The position numbers and the translations under genes are program-made. Below, piece by piece: positions 1-6,430 of a DNA stretch of 19,336 nucleotides (position 1 is the stretch's first letter; each line of letters opens with the position of its first letter). The notes under the pieces are model-generated. The model made no database searches and was not told where the DNA came from. It saw nothing but the letters and a program-made list of their open reading frames with translations. The stretch is taken from assembly GCA_031385325.1 (NCBI GenBank), contig JANNBJ010000152.1:1-19336 (forward strand). Direction: 5' to 3'. Source of the DNA: SYFY01 sp031385325. Lineage in GTDB: Bacteria > Pseudomonadota > Gammaproteobacteria > Pseudomonadales > Azotimanducaceae.

Positions 1-855
1 TGGCGCTTCGACCGCTCGACTTTCACCGAACGCCAGCGGACAGTGCTGCGCGCATTGGCGAGCCAGGCGGTGGTCGCCATCGAGAACTCACGCCTCTTCC
101 ATCAACTGCAGGCGAAGACGCAGGAGCTCGAAATCGCCTCCCGTCACAAGAGCGAGTTCCTCGCCAACATGTCCCATGAGCTGCGCACACCGCTGAACGC
201 GATCATCGGTTACTCGGAGCTATTGCAGGAAGAGTGTGAAGATCTCGGCCAGGACAACTTCCTCCCGGACCTCGGCAAGATCCAGACCGCAGGCAAACAC
301 CTGCTCACGCTCATCAACGGCATTCTCGATCTCTCCAAGGTCGAGGCCGGTCGCATGACGATGTTCCTGGAGGACTTCGACATCCCTACGCTGATTCGTG
401 ATGCTGACGCGATCGTGCGACCGCTGGTGGAGAAGAACCGCAACACCTTCGTCATTGATTGCCCGAACAACATCGGCCCAATGCGCGCGGATCTCGTCAA
501 GGTACGGCAGGTGCTCTTCAACCTGCTCTCCAACTCGGCGAAGTTCACCGAAGGAGGAACGATCACACTCACGGTGCGCAAACCTGTTGCAGAAGCCACA
601 GTCACCTTCGCCATCCGCGATACCGGCATCGGCATGACGGAGGAGCAGCTGGGTCGTCTCTTCGAAGCGTTTTCACAGGCCAATGCCGAGACCAGTCGCA
701 AATACGGCGGCACGGGTCTCGGCCTCGCCCTGTCGCGGGAGTTCTGCCGAATGATGGGTGGCGACATCACGGTTGCGTCGGTTGCTGGGGAAGGCTCGAC
801 GTTCACAGTGACGCTGCCGACAACGGTGGTCGAGGAAGATGGCATCGACAGTTAG
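1..855 (+). CDS. Sensor histidine kinase, C-terminal part (GAF end, HisKA, HATPase_c)
   Basis: The gene is open at the left edge. Its reading frame is continuous from base 1, so the GTG at 43 is internal. The first ~35 residues (ending QAVVAIENSRLF) look like the last helix of a GAF domain. A linker helix leads into HisKA with the phosphoacceptor His at fragment residue 59 (motif SHELRTP). The ATPase domain has an N-box near 174-178, G1 DTGIG at 207-211 and G2 GGTGLGL at 236-242, so all parts needed for autophosphorylation are present. There is no C-terminal receiver domain. It is 284 residues as seen, and the N-terminal sensory part lies outside the window. The expected partners are the receiver genes at 2673 and 3041, but 1.8 kb of accessory DNA now lies between. 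The family assignment is firm; the signal sensed is unknown. Confidence 0.93.
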   Translation, partial: WRFDRSTFTERQRTVLRALASQAVVAIENSRLFHQLQAKTQELEIASRHKSEFLANMSHELRTPLNAIIGYSELLQEECEDLGQDNFLPDLGKIQTAGKHLLTLINGILDLSKVEAGRMTMFLEDFDIPTLIRDADAIVRPLVEKNRNTFVIDCPNNIGPMRADLVKVRQVLFNLLSNSAKFTEGGTITLTVRKPVAEATVTFAIRDTGIGMTEEQLGRLFEAFSQANAETSRKYGGTGLGLALSREFCRMMGGDITVASVAGEGSTFTVTLPTTVVEEDGIDS

Positions 856-913
856 AACGGTGCCAGCTGAACTGGAACGCAGAACCTGAACAAAGAGGTT
901 GAAGAGAGAAATT

Positions 914-1050
914 GAGGACACACCTCGTGCATTGAACCGATTTTCACGAGGTATGTCCTTGTTGATCTCCTCCTTGTTGATCTCCGAGGTATGTCCTCGT
1001 TGATCTCAAGGTATGTCCTCGTTGATCTCAGGTATGTCCTCGTTGATCTC
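914..1050. repeat. REP-like hairpin followed by imperfect tandem repeats
   Basis: Bases 914-929 and 945-960 form a 16-bp inverted repeat (one mismatch, one G-T pair) around a 15-base loop. The right arm begins a tandem array. The core GGTATGTCC starts at 950, 988, 1010 and 1031, each time followed by TCGTTGATCTC or a close variant; a partial unit lies at 971-985. Period is 21-22 bp with no spacers. Each full unit contains GAGG or AAGG, TATGT, CCTC, so it can fold as a tiny 4-bp hairpin, as REP sequences do. Similar GAGGACATACCTC motifs are, to my recollection, found near REP-associated tyrosine transposases in gammaproteobacteria. No transposase gene is visible here. Confidence 0.75.
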
Positions 1051-1114
1051 TCGCGGGTTTGCATCCACTACGTTTAGCACGCAACCTGTGTTCACGATTT
1101 TGGTGGTGACGGCG

Positions 1115-1357
1115 ATGAATCTGACCCTTTCGGTCGACGAGCAGATAGCAGCGCGAGCGCGACTGGTCGCCCAGGCGATGGGCAAGAGCCTGAATCAGCT
1201 CGTGCGCGAGTATCTGGAGCAGCTGGCTGGTCGAGCGACCGTTGAAGCCGAGATCGCCGAGTTCGTCGCGCTCAGCGGTCAGGGTGATTCCGGAGGCGCT
1301 CGCTTCGACCGCGAGTCCCTGTATGCAGAGCGGCTGGATTTCTTTCATGGCGCGTAG
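1115..1357 (+). CDS. Ribbon-helix-helix type antitoxin of a PIN toxin pair (DUF6364-like)
   Basis: This is an 80-residue protein. The N-terminus, MNLTLSVDEQIAARARLVAQ, followed by GKSLNQLVREYLEQL, has the beta strand, helix, turn, helix pattern of ribbon-helix-helix DNA-binding antitoxins; I think it belongs to the DUF6364 group. The C-terminal ~30 residues (from about 50) are charged and probably wrap the toxin. The frame is open further upstream to 1013, but that part would translate the tandem repeat. The ATG at 1115 gives the usual family N-terminus and has a purine-rich GGTGGTGA stretch before it. The gene overlaps the PIN toxin start by 11 bases, the normal arrangement for co-translated antitoxin and toxin. 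It probably represses its own promoter, which may lie within or next to the upstream repeat array. Confidence 0.8.
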   Translation: MNLTLSVDEQIAARARLVAQAMGKSLNQLVREYLEQLAGRATVEAEIAEFVALSGQGDSGGARFDRESLYAERLDFFHGA

Positions 1358-1760
1358 CTTTCTCGACACCAACATCCTGTTGCACTGCGATGACCGCGCC
1401 CACCCGCGCAAGCAAGCGATTGCTGTGAAGTCCTGGTCCCAACTGCGGCTGAGCGGCGAGGGTGTGATCTCGATCCAGGTGCTGCAGGAATACTTTCTCA
1501 ACGCTACCCGCAAGCTGAGCCTGGATCCGGCACTGGCCCGGCGCCGACTGGAACAGCACGCTCAGTTTCAAGTAGTCATCCCGAGCGTTGCGCTGGTTCT
1601 TGCCGCGATCGACCTGACCCGGCTTGTGCAGATCTCTTTCTTGGATGCTCTCATCGTCGAAGCCGCACGATCTGCCTCATGTGAGCAGCTCCTGACGGAA
1701 GATCTGCAGCACGACCAGATTATTTCTGGTGTACGGGTCATCAATCCCTTTGTCGAATAG
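1347..1760 (+). CDS. PIN-domain ribonuclease toxin (VapC family)
   Basis: The protein has 137 residues, the typical VapC length. All four expected acidic metal ligands are visible: D7 (FLDTN), E48 (VLQEYF), D100 (FLDALIVEAA) and D119 (LLTEDLQ). VapC toxins are Mg2+-dependent RNases that cut tRNA or rRNA and are held inactive by the paired antitoxin. The start ATG at 1347 lies inside the end of the antitoxin gene, which fits translational coupling. Nothing in the sequence suggests inactivation, so the pair should be functional. It is the only intact module in an otherwise decayed accessory stretch. The RNA target cannot be predicted from sequence. Confidence 0.88.
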   Translation: MARSFLDTNILLHCDDRAHPRKQAIAVKSWSQLRLSGEGVISIQVLQEYFLNATRKLSLDPALARRRLEQHAQFQVVIPSVALVLAAIDLTRLVQISFLDALIVEAARSASCEQLLTEDLQHDQIISGVRVINPFVE

Positions 1761-1879
1761 GCTTCCGGTGTCCGCCCATTCTGCAGGAACCTGCCCTTCT
1801 CGGCCGCGGCTTCGGCGGCCTTCGGTGTCGCGCAGCTCAGGGTAGAAGTGACGTTCATGCAGCCATGGCCGGTCTTGCA

Positions 1880-1984
1880 TCATTTGAGTTGGATGCGGGC
1901 CGACAGGAGGTCTATGTGATGGTCGGTCTGCGCGACGAGGATGAGGATCTCTGAGGTGATCTGGATGGCATGGGTTTGCAGCAT
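1880..1984 (-). pseudogene. Possible N-terminal remnant of a Fic family gene
   Basis: Read leftwards from an ATG at 1984, the frame gives 34 residues and then a stop. They begin MLQTHAIQITSEILILVAQ and end IDLLSARIQLK. Fic/DUF4172-type proteins often begin with a similar stretch (xxxITxEILxLVAEID) followed by IESxGxSxRIEG. The match would require an internal deletion joining the two blocks. I rely on memory of the family and the match is short, so this is only a suggestion. No HPFxxGNG catalytic motif is present. Confidence 0.25.
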
Positions 1985-1997
1985 CGACCAAAACTAT

Positions 1998-2066
1998 ACC
2001 CATTTACACCCATTTTCGAGACACCCATTTTCGAGACACACCCGGCAAAACACCCATTTACACCCA
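1998..2066. repeat. Short tandem repeat array (ACACCCATTTTCGAG type)
   Basis: A perfect 15-bp direct repeat, ACACCCATTTTCGAG, occupies 2006-2020 and 2021-2035. A second 15-bp word, ACCCATTTACACCCA, occurs at 1998-2012 and again at 2052-2066, bracketing the array. On the other strand the core reads TGGGTGTCTCGAAAATGGGTG, split here over two adjacent units. It has no coding sense. Together with the array at 914-1050 it flanks the toxin-antitoxin pair. It could be another REP-type intergenic repeat, but I see no transposase. Confidence 0.65.
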
Positions 2067-2146
2067 ATTGGCGCGGTTTTCAGATCGGCGCCTGATGCCG
2101 CAGGCCGGTCGGGACGAATCGGTGTACCTGCGCCGTTGATTACCTG

Positions 2147-2250
2147 GAAGACATCGGCATGACCGGGGAGCAGTTCGGCCGCCGGTTCGCTGCCTTCTCG
2201 TTAGCCTGCGCGTAAACCAGCCGCAACTACGATTGCATCGGACGAGACCT
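2147..2250 (+). pseudogene. Decayed fragment of a histidine kinase ATPase domain
   Basis: In the frame of the ATG at 2159 the translation reads DIGMTGEQFGRRFAAFS, then LACA, a stop (TAA at 2212), and TSRNYDCIGRD. This aligns without gaps to the upstream kinase, whose ATPase domain reads GIGMTEEQLGRLFEAFSQAN, then AETSRKYGGTG (from about base 625). Shared residues include IGMT, EQ, GR, F, AFS, TSR and Y. The stop and the loss of the GGTG motif show that it is dead. The DNA resemblance is clear but diverged, so it is an old partial duplicate or the relic of a second kinase gene of the same operon. No other kinase part is recognisable around it. Confidence 0.7.
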
Positions 2251-2363
2251 TGTCTGCCGAATTGACGACCGACCGGTCAGACGCCTCACGATGCGCGCTC
2301 GCAGCATTGAACCCGGCGCGGTGTAAACTTCAGCTTGAAGTCAGTACCAAGTGAAACAATCAA

Positions 2364-2585
2364 GTGCGGGATGTGAGACAGCCACTGACGAAGATACTGG
2401 CAGCGGTTCCAGGGCTTGAACTTGCGTACCTGTTTGGTTCTTATGCTGCAGGCGTGGCAAGGCCGGATAGCAATATCGACGTCACCGTGCGGTTTCCTGA
2501 GGCGCTGACTTTCTGCCCCTTCGACAATCAATTCTCGAGTCGCGGAGGCGAGCATGGATTCGTTGATTGCACAGGAAAAACTTGA
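2364..2585 (+). pseudogene. Broken MntA-like minimal nucleotidyltransferase (antitoxin) gene
   Basis: From a GTG at 2364 the frame encodes 73 residues. The first ~45 match minimal nucleotidyltransferases (ELAYLFGSYAAGVARPDSNI, then DVTV). The catalytic signature GSxxxGxxxxxSDID is present except that its first Asp is Asn (residue 37). After residue ~48 similarity stops and the rest is out-of-frame sequence. MntA proteins are normally about 130-140 residues, so much of the gene is deleted. In working systems MntA adds AMP to the HepT toxin and so neutralises it. The downstream neighbour is a HepT stub, which supports the identity. The start codon is not certain. Confidence 0.65.
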
Positions 2586-2622
2586 ATCCCTTCGGCGCTG
2601 TATCGCGCGGATTGAATCGTGA
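2554..2622 (+). pseudogene. HepT-like toxin gene, 5' stub only
   Basis: An ATG at 2554 opens a frame of 22 residues, MDSLIAQEKLESLRRCIARI plus ES, and then TGA at 2620. This is the characteristic N-terminal helix of HepT/DUF86 toxins, which normally run to about 140 residues and carry an RX4-6H RNase motif further on. That motif and the rest of the protein are missing. The stub overlaps the end of the broken MntA frame, matching the order antitoxin-then-toxin of MntA-HepT pairs. It ends 50 bases before the response regulator start. It should have no activity. Confidence 0.6.
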
Positions 2623-2672
2623 CGAACTGCCTCCGTGGCGGCACTGAAGGGTTAAATGGAAGGAAGACTAAT

Positions 2673-3044
2673 ATGCCAAAAGTACTGGTTGTCGAAGACA
2701 ACGAAGCCAACCGCGACATGCTCGCCCGGCGCCTGCAACGGCGCGGCTTCGAGGTCGTCTTCGCCATGGATGGGGCCGAGGGTGTGACCAAGTCGAAGAG
2801 CGAGGCACCGGACATCATATTGATGGACATGGGCCTGCCCATCATGAACGGGTGGGAAGCAACCCGCATGATCAAGGCCGATGCCAACACGGCTAAAATC
2901 CCGGTGATCGCGCTGACGGCACACTCCATGGCAGGTGATCGCGAAAAGGCGATGGAAGCGGGATGTGATGATTACGACACCAAACCCGTCGATCTGCCGC
3001 GCCTGCTCGAAAAGATGTCCGCCCTCGGTGTTGTCGGTTCGTGA
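2673..3044 (+). CDS. Single-domain response regulator (CheY/DivK-like receiver)
   Basis: The protein has 123 residues and is a lone receiver domain. It shows the acidic pair E8/D9, phosphoacceptor D52 (DIILMDMGLP), T82 (ALTAHS) and K104 (TKPVDLP). There is no output domain, so it should act by protein contact or as a phosphorelay intermediate. The ATG at 2673 is chosen because AAGGA at 2660-2664 sits 8 bases upstream; the frame is open back to 2619, but that would run through remnant DNA. The last four bases (GTGA) overlap the start of the cyclase gene, so the two are translationally coupled. The likely donor is the kinase at 1-855 or a sister kinase. Confidence 0.93.
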   Translation: MPKVLVVEDNEANRDMLARRLQRRGFEVVFAMDGAEGVTKSKSEAPDIILMDMGLPIMNGWEATRMIKADANTAKIPVIALTAHSMAGDREKAMEAGCDDYDTKPVDLPRLLEKMSALGVVGS

Positions 3045-4573
3045 ATGCCGAAGAAGCGCGGGAACTGCGTCATGAGCTGCGCACGCCGGTTAATCATCTG
3101 ATCGGTTACACCGAGCTGCTGCTGGAAGAAGAAGACTCTCTGACCCCGGCTAACAAGGGGTTGCTGGAATCCCTGCGCACTCAGGCCCGGCAGGTGCTCG
3201 ACATTATTCCGGGGCTGCTGGATGCCCAGGGTGAGCCCGGCGAAGGCGTGGCGCGCCTGCGTACACTGGTCGACCAGCTCAAGGCCGGCACCGCATCGCT
3301 GACCGCGAACGCAGGAGAACTGCCGCCCGCGGATGTTCAGCGTCTGAGCAGTGCAGCGACTCGATTGGGTGAATTTGCGGTAAGGCTCGGGCAAGGACCG
3401 TTACAAACAAAGAAAACCACGGGCGTTGCGGAAGCCCCGCGCGCAGGACATCTCGAGACCATTCTCGTGGTGGATGACGATGAAGCGAACCGCGAAGTGC
3501 TGGGCCGCCGTCTCCAACGGCTGGGCTATGGGGTGGTCGAAGCCTGCGATGGTATCGAAGCGCTGGAGCGCATGGCGGCAGGCGGTGTCGACATGGTGCT
3601 GCTGGATGTGATGATGCCGAGAATGGATGGCTTCGCGGTGCTTGAAAAGCACCGCAATGATCCGGCCATTCGCGACATTCCGGTGGTCATGATCTCTGCA
3701 CTCGACGACATGACGAGCATCACACGCTGCATCGAAGCGGGTGCGGAAGACTATCTCACCAAACCCTTTGATCCCGTGCTGCTGAAAGCGCGCATCGGTG
3801 CCAGCCTCGAAAAGAAACGATTGCGTGACGCGCAAAAAGCCCTGCTCACGCAGGTTGAACAGCAGGCCGGGGAGCTGCGTCACTGGAATCAGCAGCTGGA
3901 AGCCCGCGTCGCCGAGCAGGTGACGCAGGTCGAGCGGCTGAATCAGCTGCGTCGCTTCCTCCCACCCCAGGTGGCTGACGCGATCAGTGAAGGCGGCATC
4001 GACAACCTCAAGAGCCATCGTCGCGAAGTCAGCGTACTGTTCTGCGACCTGCGTGGATTCACGCCGTTCGCCGAACACGCCGAACCCGAAGACGTGATGG
4101 CCGTACTCGGTGAACTGCATGGCACGCTCGGCCCACTCGTCTTCGCGCAGGGCGGCACACTCTCCCAGTTCACCGGCGACGGCATGCTGGTGATCTTCAA
4201 CGATCCGATGCCCTGCGATGATCCAGCTGGCCGTGCAGTCACGCTGGCGCTGGCGATGCGTGATCGTGCCGAAGAACTTTCCGCCATCTGGCGTCGACGA
4301 GGCCACGAACTTAAGCTGGGTGTTGGAGTGGCCACCGGTTATGCCACCTGTGGTCGGGTAGGCTTCGAGGGGCGCTATGAATACGCCGCCATCGGCACGG
4401 TAACCAATCTGGCCGCCCGCCTCTGCTCGGAAGCTGAAGGCGGACAGGTCCTGATCTCACAGCGTATCGCCACCCTGCTGGAAGGGCGCGTCGAAGCCGG
4501 ACTGATGGGCAATATCGAATTCAAGGGGATCGCGAAGCCCGTGCCGACGTGGGCTGTTCGTGCGTTGCGTTAA
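3041..4573 (+). CDS. HisKA-REC-class III nucleotidyl cyclase hybrid protein
   Basis: The protein has 510 residues. Residues ~5-60 resemble a HisKA dimerisation helix pair with H11 in the motif RHELRTP, but no ATPase domain follows. A receiver domain spans ~138-256 (acidic D145-D147, phosphoacceptor D189, S219, K241). A coiled-coil signalling helix (~257-305) leads to a class III cyclase domain (~328-505). Metal-binding aspartates D336 (FCDLRGFT) and D380 (FTGDGMLVIF) and the transition-state pair N456/R460 (TNLAAR) are present. By alignment to Rv1625c, the substrate-selecting Lys and Asp positions are Q376 and A449, so ATP versus GTP preference cannot be read from sequence. Translation starts at GTG 3041, overlapping the preceding regulator by four bases. 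Phosphorylation of D189 probably controls cyclase activity, as in CyaC-type enzymes. No transmembrane segment is seen. Confidence 0.92.
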   Translation: MNAEEARELRHELRTPVNHLIGYTELLLEEEDSLTPANKGLLESLRTQARQVLDIIPGLLDAQGEPGEGVARLRTLVDQLKAGTASLTANAGELPPADVQRLSSAATRLGEFAVRLGQGPLQTKKTTGVAEAPRAGHLETILVVDDDEANREVLGRRLQRLGYGVVEACDGIEALERMAAGGVDMVLLDVMMPRMDGFAVLEKHRNDPAIRDIPVVMISALDDMTSITRCIEAGAEDYLTKPFDPVLLKARIGASLEKKRLRDAQKALLTQVEQQAGELRHWNQQLEARVAEQVTQVERLNQLRRFLPPQVADAISEGGIDNLKSHRREVSVLFCDLRGFTPFAEHAEPEDVMAVLGELHGTLGPLVFAQGGTLSQFTGDGMLVIFNDPMPCDDPAGRAVTLALAMRDRAEELSAIWRRRGHELKLGVGVATGYATCGRVGFEGRYEYAAIGTVTNLAARLCSEAEGGQVLISQRIATLLEGRVEAGLMGNIEFKGIAKPVPTWAVRALR

Positions 4574-4716
4574 AACGAACTCGGGCAGATGAACGCTGAA
4601 CCTGCCACCCCTTTTGGGACGGCGTGTGGGCGAAAAGATCATGGTTGGCACTACATAGTTAACATCTAGCCCGGACTATTATCATTGCAATTTGAAACCC
4701 ATGTTTTCGATATACG

Positions 4717-4958
4717 ATGATGGATGTCACCAGAATGATGATGGGTCGACTGCTGGAAAGCCTCGAAACATTTCCAGTGGTCGATCTGGTCGGACCACAC
4801 CAGGTGCACTGGCGCGCGCCTTTATCCATACCAATCTCGAGCGGGACATTCCGCAACTGGGCAGCCCAGTCACCGCCCCTGCACTGCGTCGTTTCTGGTC
4901 TATGTCGGGTCACCTGCATGGCCAGCTCTGGTTATTGGCACCGGCAGCCACCTCGTGA
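4717..4958 (+). pseudogene. Decayed AAA_14/DUF4143 ATPase gene
   Basis: Two blocks typical of AAA_14/DUF4143 ATPases survive in different frames. From ATG 4717, residues GRLLESLETFPVVDLVGPHQ match the lead into the P-loop (family consensus about FPVVALxGPRQVGKTTLA), but the frame departs just before the GKT of Walker A. A second block in another frame, from about 4818, reads AFIHTNLERDIPQLGSPVTA then PALRRFWSMSGHLHGQLW; this matches the region after the ATPase core (F-IRTYLERDIPQLG). The ~200 residues normally between them are deleted and the C-terminal half is absent; intact members are about 380-400 residues. The second frame stops at 4956-4958, overlapping the start of the next gene. Bases 4574-4716 before it are gene-free, with a weak promoter-like pair (TTGCAA 4685, GATATA 4709). 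Confidence 0.72.
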
Positions 4959-6301
4959 GCGGTAACAACCACGCTGGCGACAACCCGGCCGATATCGAAG
5001 CGTTGCAGCGTGAAGTACTCAAACAGCTGCACGCAGGCGCGTCGATTGGAACTGTCCACAAAGAAGGTGGAAGCCGTATTCACCGTCAGGGTGGTGTGTT
5101 CATTCACGAGGAGTACGGCGACCAGGAGTCGCATCGCGAGTTCTCCGACGAACAGCAGTTTCTCGATCACCTCTGGCGCTCGCGCGACTGGACGCAGTCG
5201 GGCGTGTATGGATCACCGCCCCGCACACATCTTGAATCCTGGCAGGCCATTGTCGATCAACTGACAGGCAGCCGTTCTGCATGGCGCTTGCCGAACAAAT
5301 CCACACCCGCGCAATCACAGGCGGCACAGGCTTATTTCAAACTATCCCGGCTCAAGACCAGGTTCGCAATGATCGTTGGCGGCGCGGCCCTGTTCGGCGC
5401 GCTGGGCTGGAAGGTTCTGGCGCCGGTGCTGCAAACCCGCACCACGGGCGCGCCCCTCGGTGAGGCCGTCGGGTCGCCGCAGTTCATCGCGCAGCTGATT
5501 TCCACCCAGCAACGGTACGTGCCAAGCCTGAATCGAAACCCGGACAACGACCGGTTCGACGTGTCGCTGTTCATTCGTCCGCGTGATTCGAGCGTAGCGG
5601 CGACCCACATCGCCATCTCCGGTGATCACACCGCGTCCGAATCCTTCAACGGTGTGCGCCTGCTTGGTTTCGACGGCCGTTTGCTGTGGCTGCTGGCCGG
5701 TGACATCGCAGCCTATGACCACGCGACCAAACGACTCATCACGCTGGATGAACTGCGTCGCACAAACCCCGATCTGGAAGCGCTGTGGCCGGTAGGTTAT
5801 TACGAAGTGATCGGTCATCTGATTGTCAGCACGAGAGATCGACAGACCATTGTCGAGATCGATCCGCACACCCTGAAGGCTACCCGGCTGTCGAACCTGC
5901 CACCCTCCCCGCATCCGATCCCACCACACCCCGTGAATTCGTTGATCAGCGAAACGCAGACCGATGATCCGACCAAGATTCAGCCGGCATGGGTACTCGA
6001 CGCGGTGGATGCAGCGCCGATGACATTCGGAACACCCGAGAGCCGGCTGCAGATTCACTGGAAGAACATCGGCTTTCCGCAGCGGATGCTGGTGGTCACG
6101 CGGGTCGACTCATCTGGTGAGGCGGTGTGGGCTGTCGATACCGGTATCGACAAACTGGAGCAGATCCTGCCTGACAGCCGCGTGGTGGCTTTCATTGGCA
6201 CCAGGCCCGCAGTACCTGACAAACTCTCTGAGCCGATCATGGTGATGATCAATCTTGAGGACGGTGCGCTGACACAGTACTCGCTGTGGTTTGGCGGGTG
6301 A
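4955..6301 (+). CDS. Unrecognised single-pass membrane protein, 448 residues
   Basis: I do not recognise this gene with confidence. The N-terminal ~100 residues form a soluble acidic domain with the stretch HKEGGSRIHRQGGVFIHEEY and a Trp-rich end. This recalls an unnamed family of xanthomonad proteins I remember only loosely. A transmembrane helix lies at ~138-158 (MIVGGAALFGALGW). The remaining ~290 residues are probably periplasmic and beta-rich, with short repeats around GFDGRLLWLLAGDIAAYD and a Pro/His-rich linker near 315-325; part of this recalls PA2928-family proteins. No cysteine motif, enzyme signature or signal peptidase site is visible. Start is GTG 4955 by frame extent; no good SD precedes it, and it overlaps the stop of the upstream pseudogene frame (GTGA). 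The true start may differ. It has 53 bases of non-overlapping space before the next promoter region and no obvious operon partner. Confidence 0.6.
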   Translation: MSGNNHAGDNPADIEALQREVLKQLHAGASIGTVHKEGGSRIHRQGGVFIHEEYGDQESHREFSDEQQFLDHLWRSRDWTQSGVYGSPPRTHLESWQAIVDQLTGSRSAWRLPNKSTPAQSQAAQAYFKLSRLKTRFAMIVGGAALFGALGWKVLAPVLQTRTTGAPLGEAVGSPQFIAQLISTQQRYVPSLNRNPDNDRFDVSLFIRPRDSSVAATHIAISGDHTASESFNGVRLLGFDGRLLWLLAGDIAAYDHATKRLITLDELRRTNPDLEALWPVGYYEVIGHLIVSTRDRQTIVEIDPHTLKATRLSNLPPSPHPIPPHPVNSLISETQTDDPTKIQPAWVLDAVDAAPMTFGTPESRLQIHWKNIGFPQRMLVVTRVDSSGEAVWAVDTGIDKLEQILPDSRVVAFIGTRPAVPDKLSEPIMVMINLEDGALTQYSLWFGG

Positions 6302-6430
6302 CCACAGTTTCTGCTGTTCGAGAGTTGCCGATCGATCCTGTCGTGACCGCGACGATTGCGCTATAAGGTCTCTGCTGAGTCCTCTCCTGCCCCATCACGT
6401 CATCGCGCATTATTCCAAGGATCACACGCC

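Larger units (their letters stand above)
1761..2363. other. Gene-poor accessory stretch with remnants and repeats
   Basis: No intact gene is seen in these ~600 bases. A short GC-rich hairpin (GGCCGC at 1802-1807, GCGGCC at 1815-1820, 7-base loop) follows the toxin gene; it lacks a T-run and is at best a weak terminator. Next come a possible Fic remnant on the - strand, a tandem repeat array, and a decayed kinase ATPase fragment, each listed separately. Bases 2070-2146 and 2251-2363 hold nothing I can recognise. Confidence 0.6.

Noticed and set aside
914..1050. CRISPR-like direct repeats
   Set aside because: Period is 21-22 bp with no unique spacers between units and no cas genes; it is a tandem/REP-type array.
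1013..1114. N-terminal extension of the antitoxin from 1013
   Set aside because: It translates the tandem repeat itself; the family N-terminus begins at the ATG at 1115.
1028..1513. Long open frame on the - strand over the toxin-antitoxin pair
   Set aside because: It is the antisense shadow of two genes with clear motifs and has no recognisable domain.
1568..1858. Ala-rich - strand frame over the 3' end of the toxin gene
   Set aside because: Mostly antisense to the PIN gene and the GC-rich hairpin; no recognisable homology.
3401..4306. 301-residue open frame opposite the cyclase gene
   Set aside because: Composition (His, Gln, Arg rich) is that of an antisense shadow of a GC-rich gene; the + strand has clear REC and cyclase domains.
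4574..4640. Rho-independent terminator after the cyclase gene
   Set aside because: Only a 5-bp stem with a long loop and a CCCCTTTT stretch; too weak to list.
6356..6430. Upstream start for the crotonase gene
   Set aside because: The added 25 residues do not fit the family, while AAGGA is properly spaced before ATG 6431.
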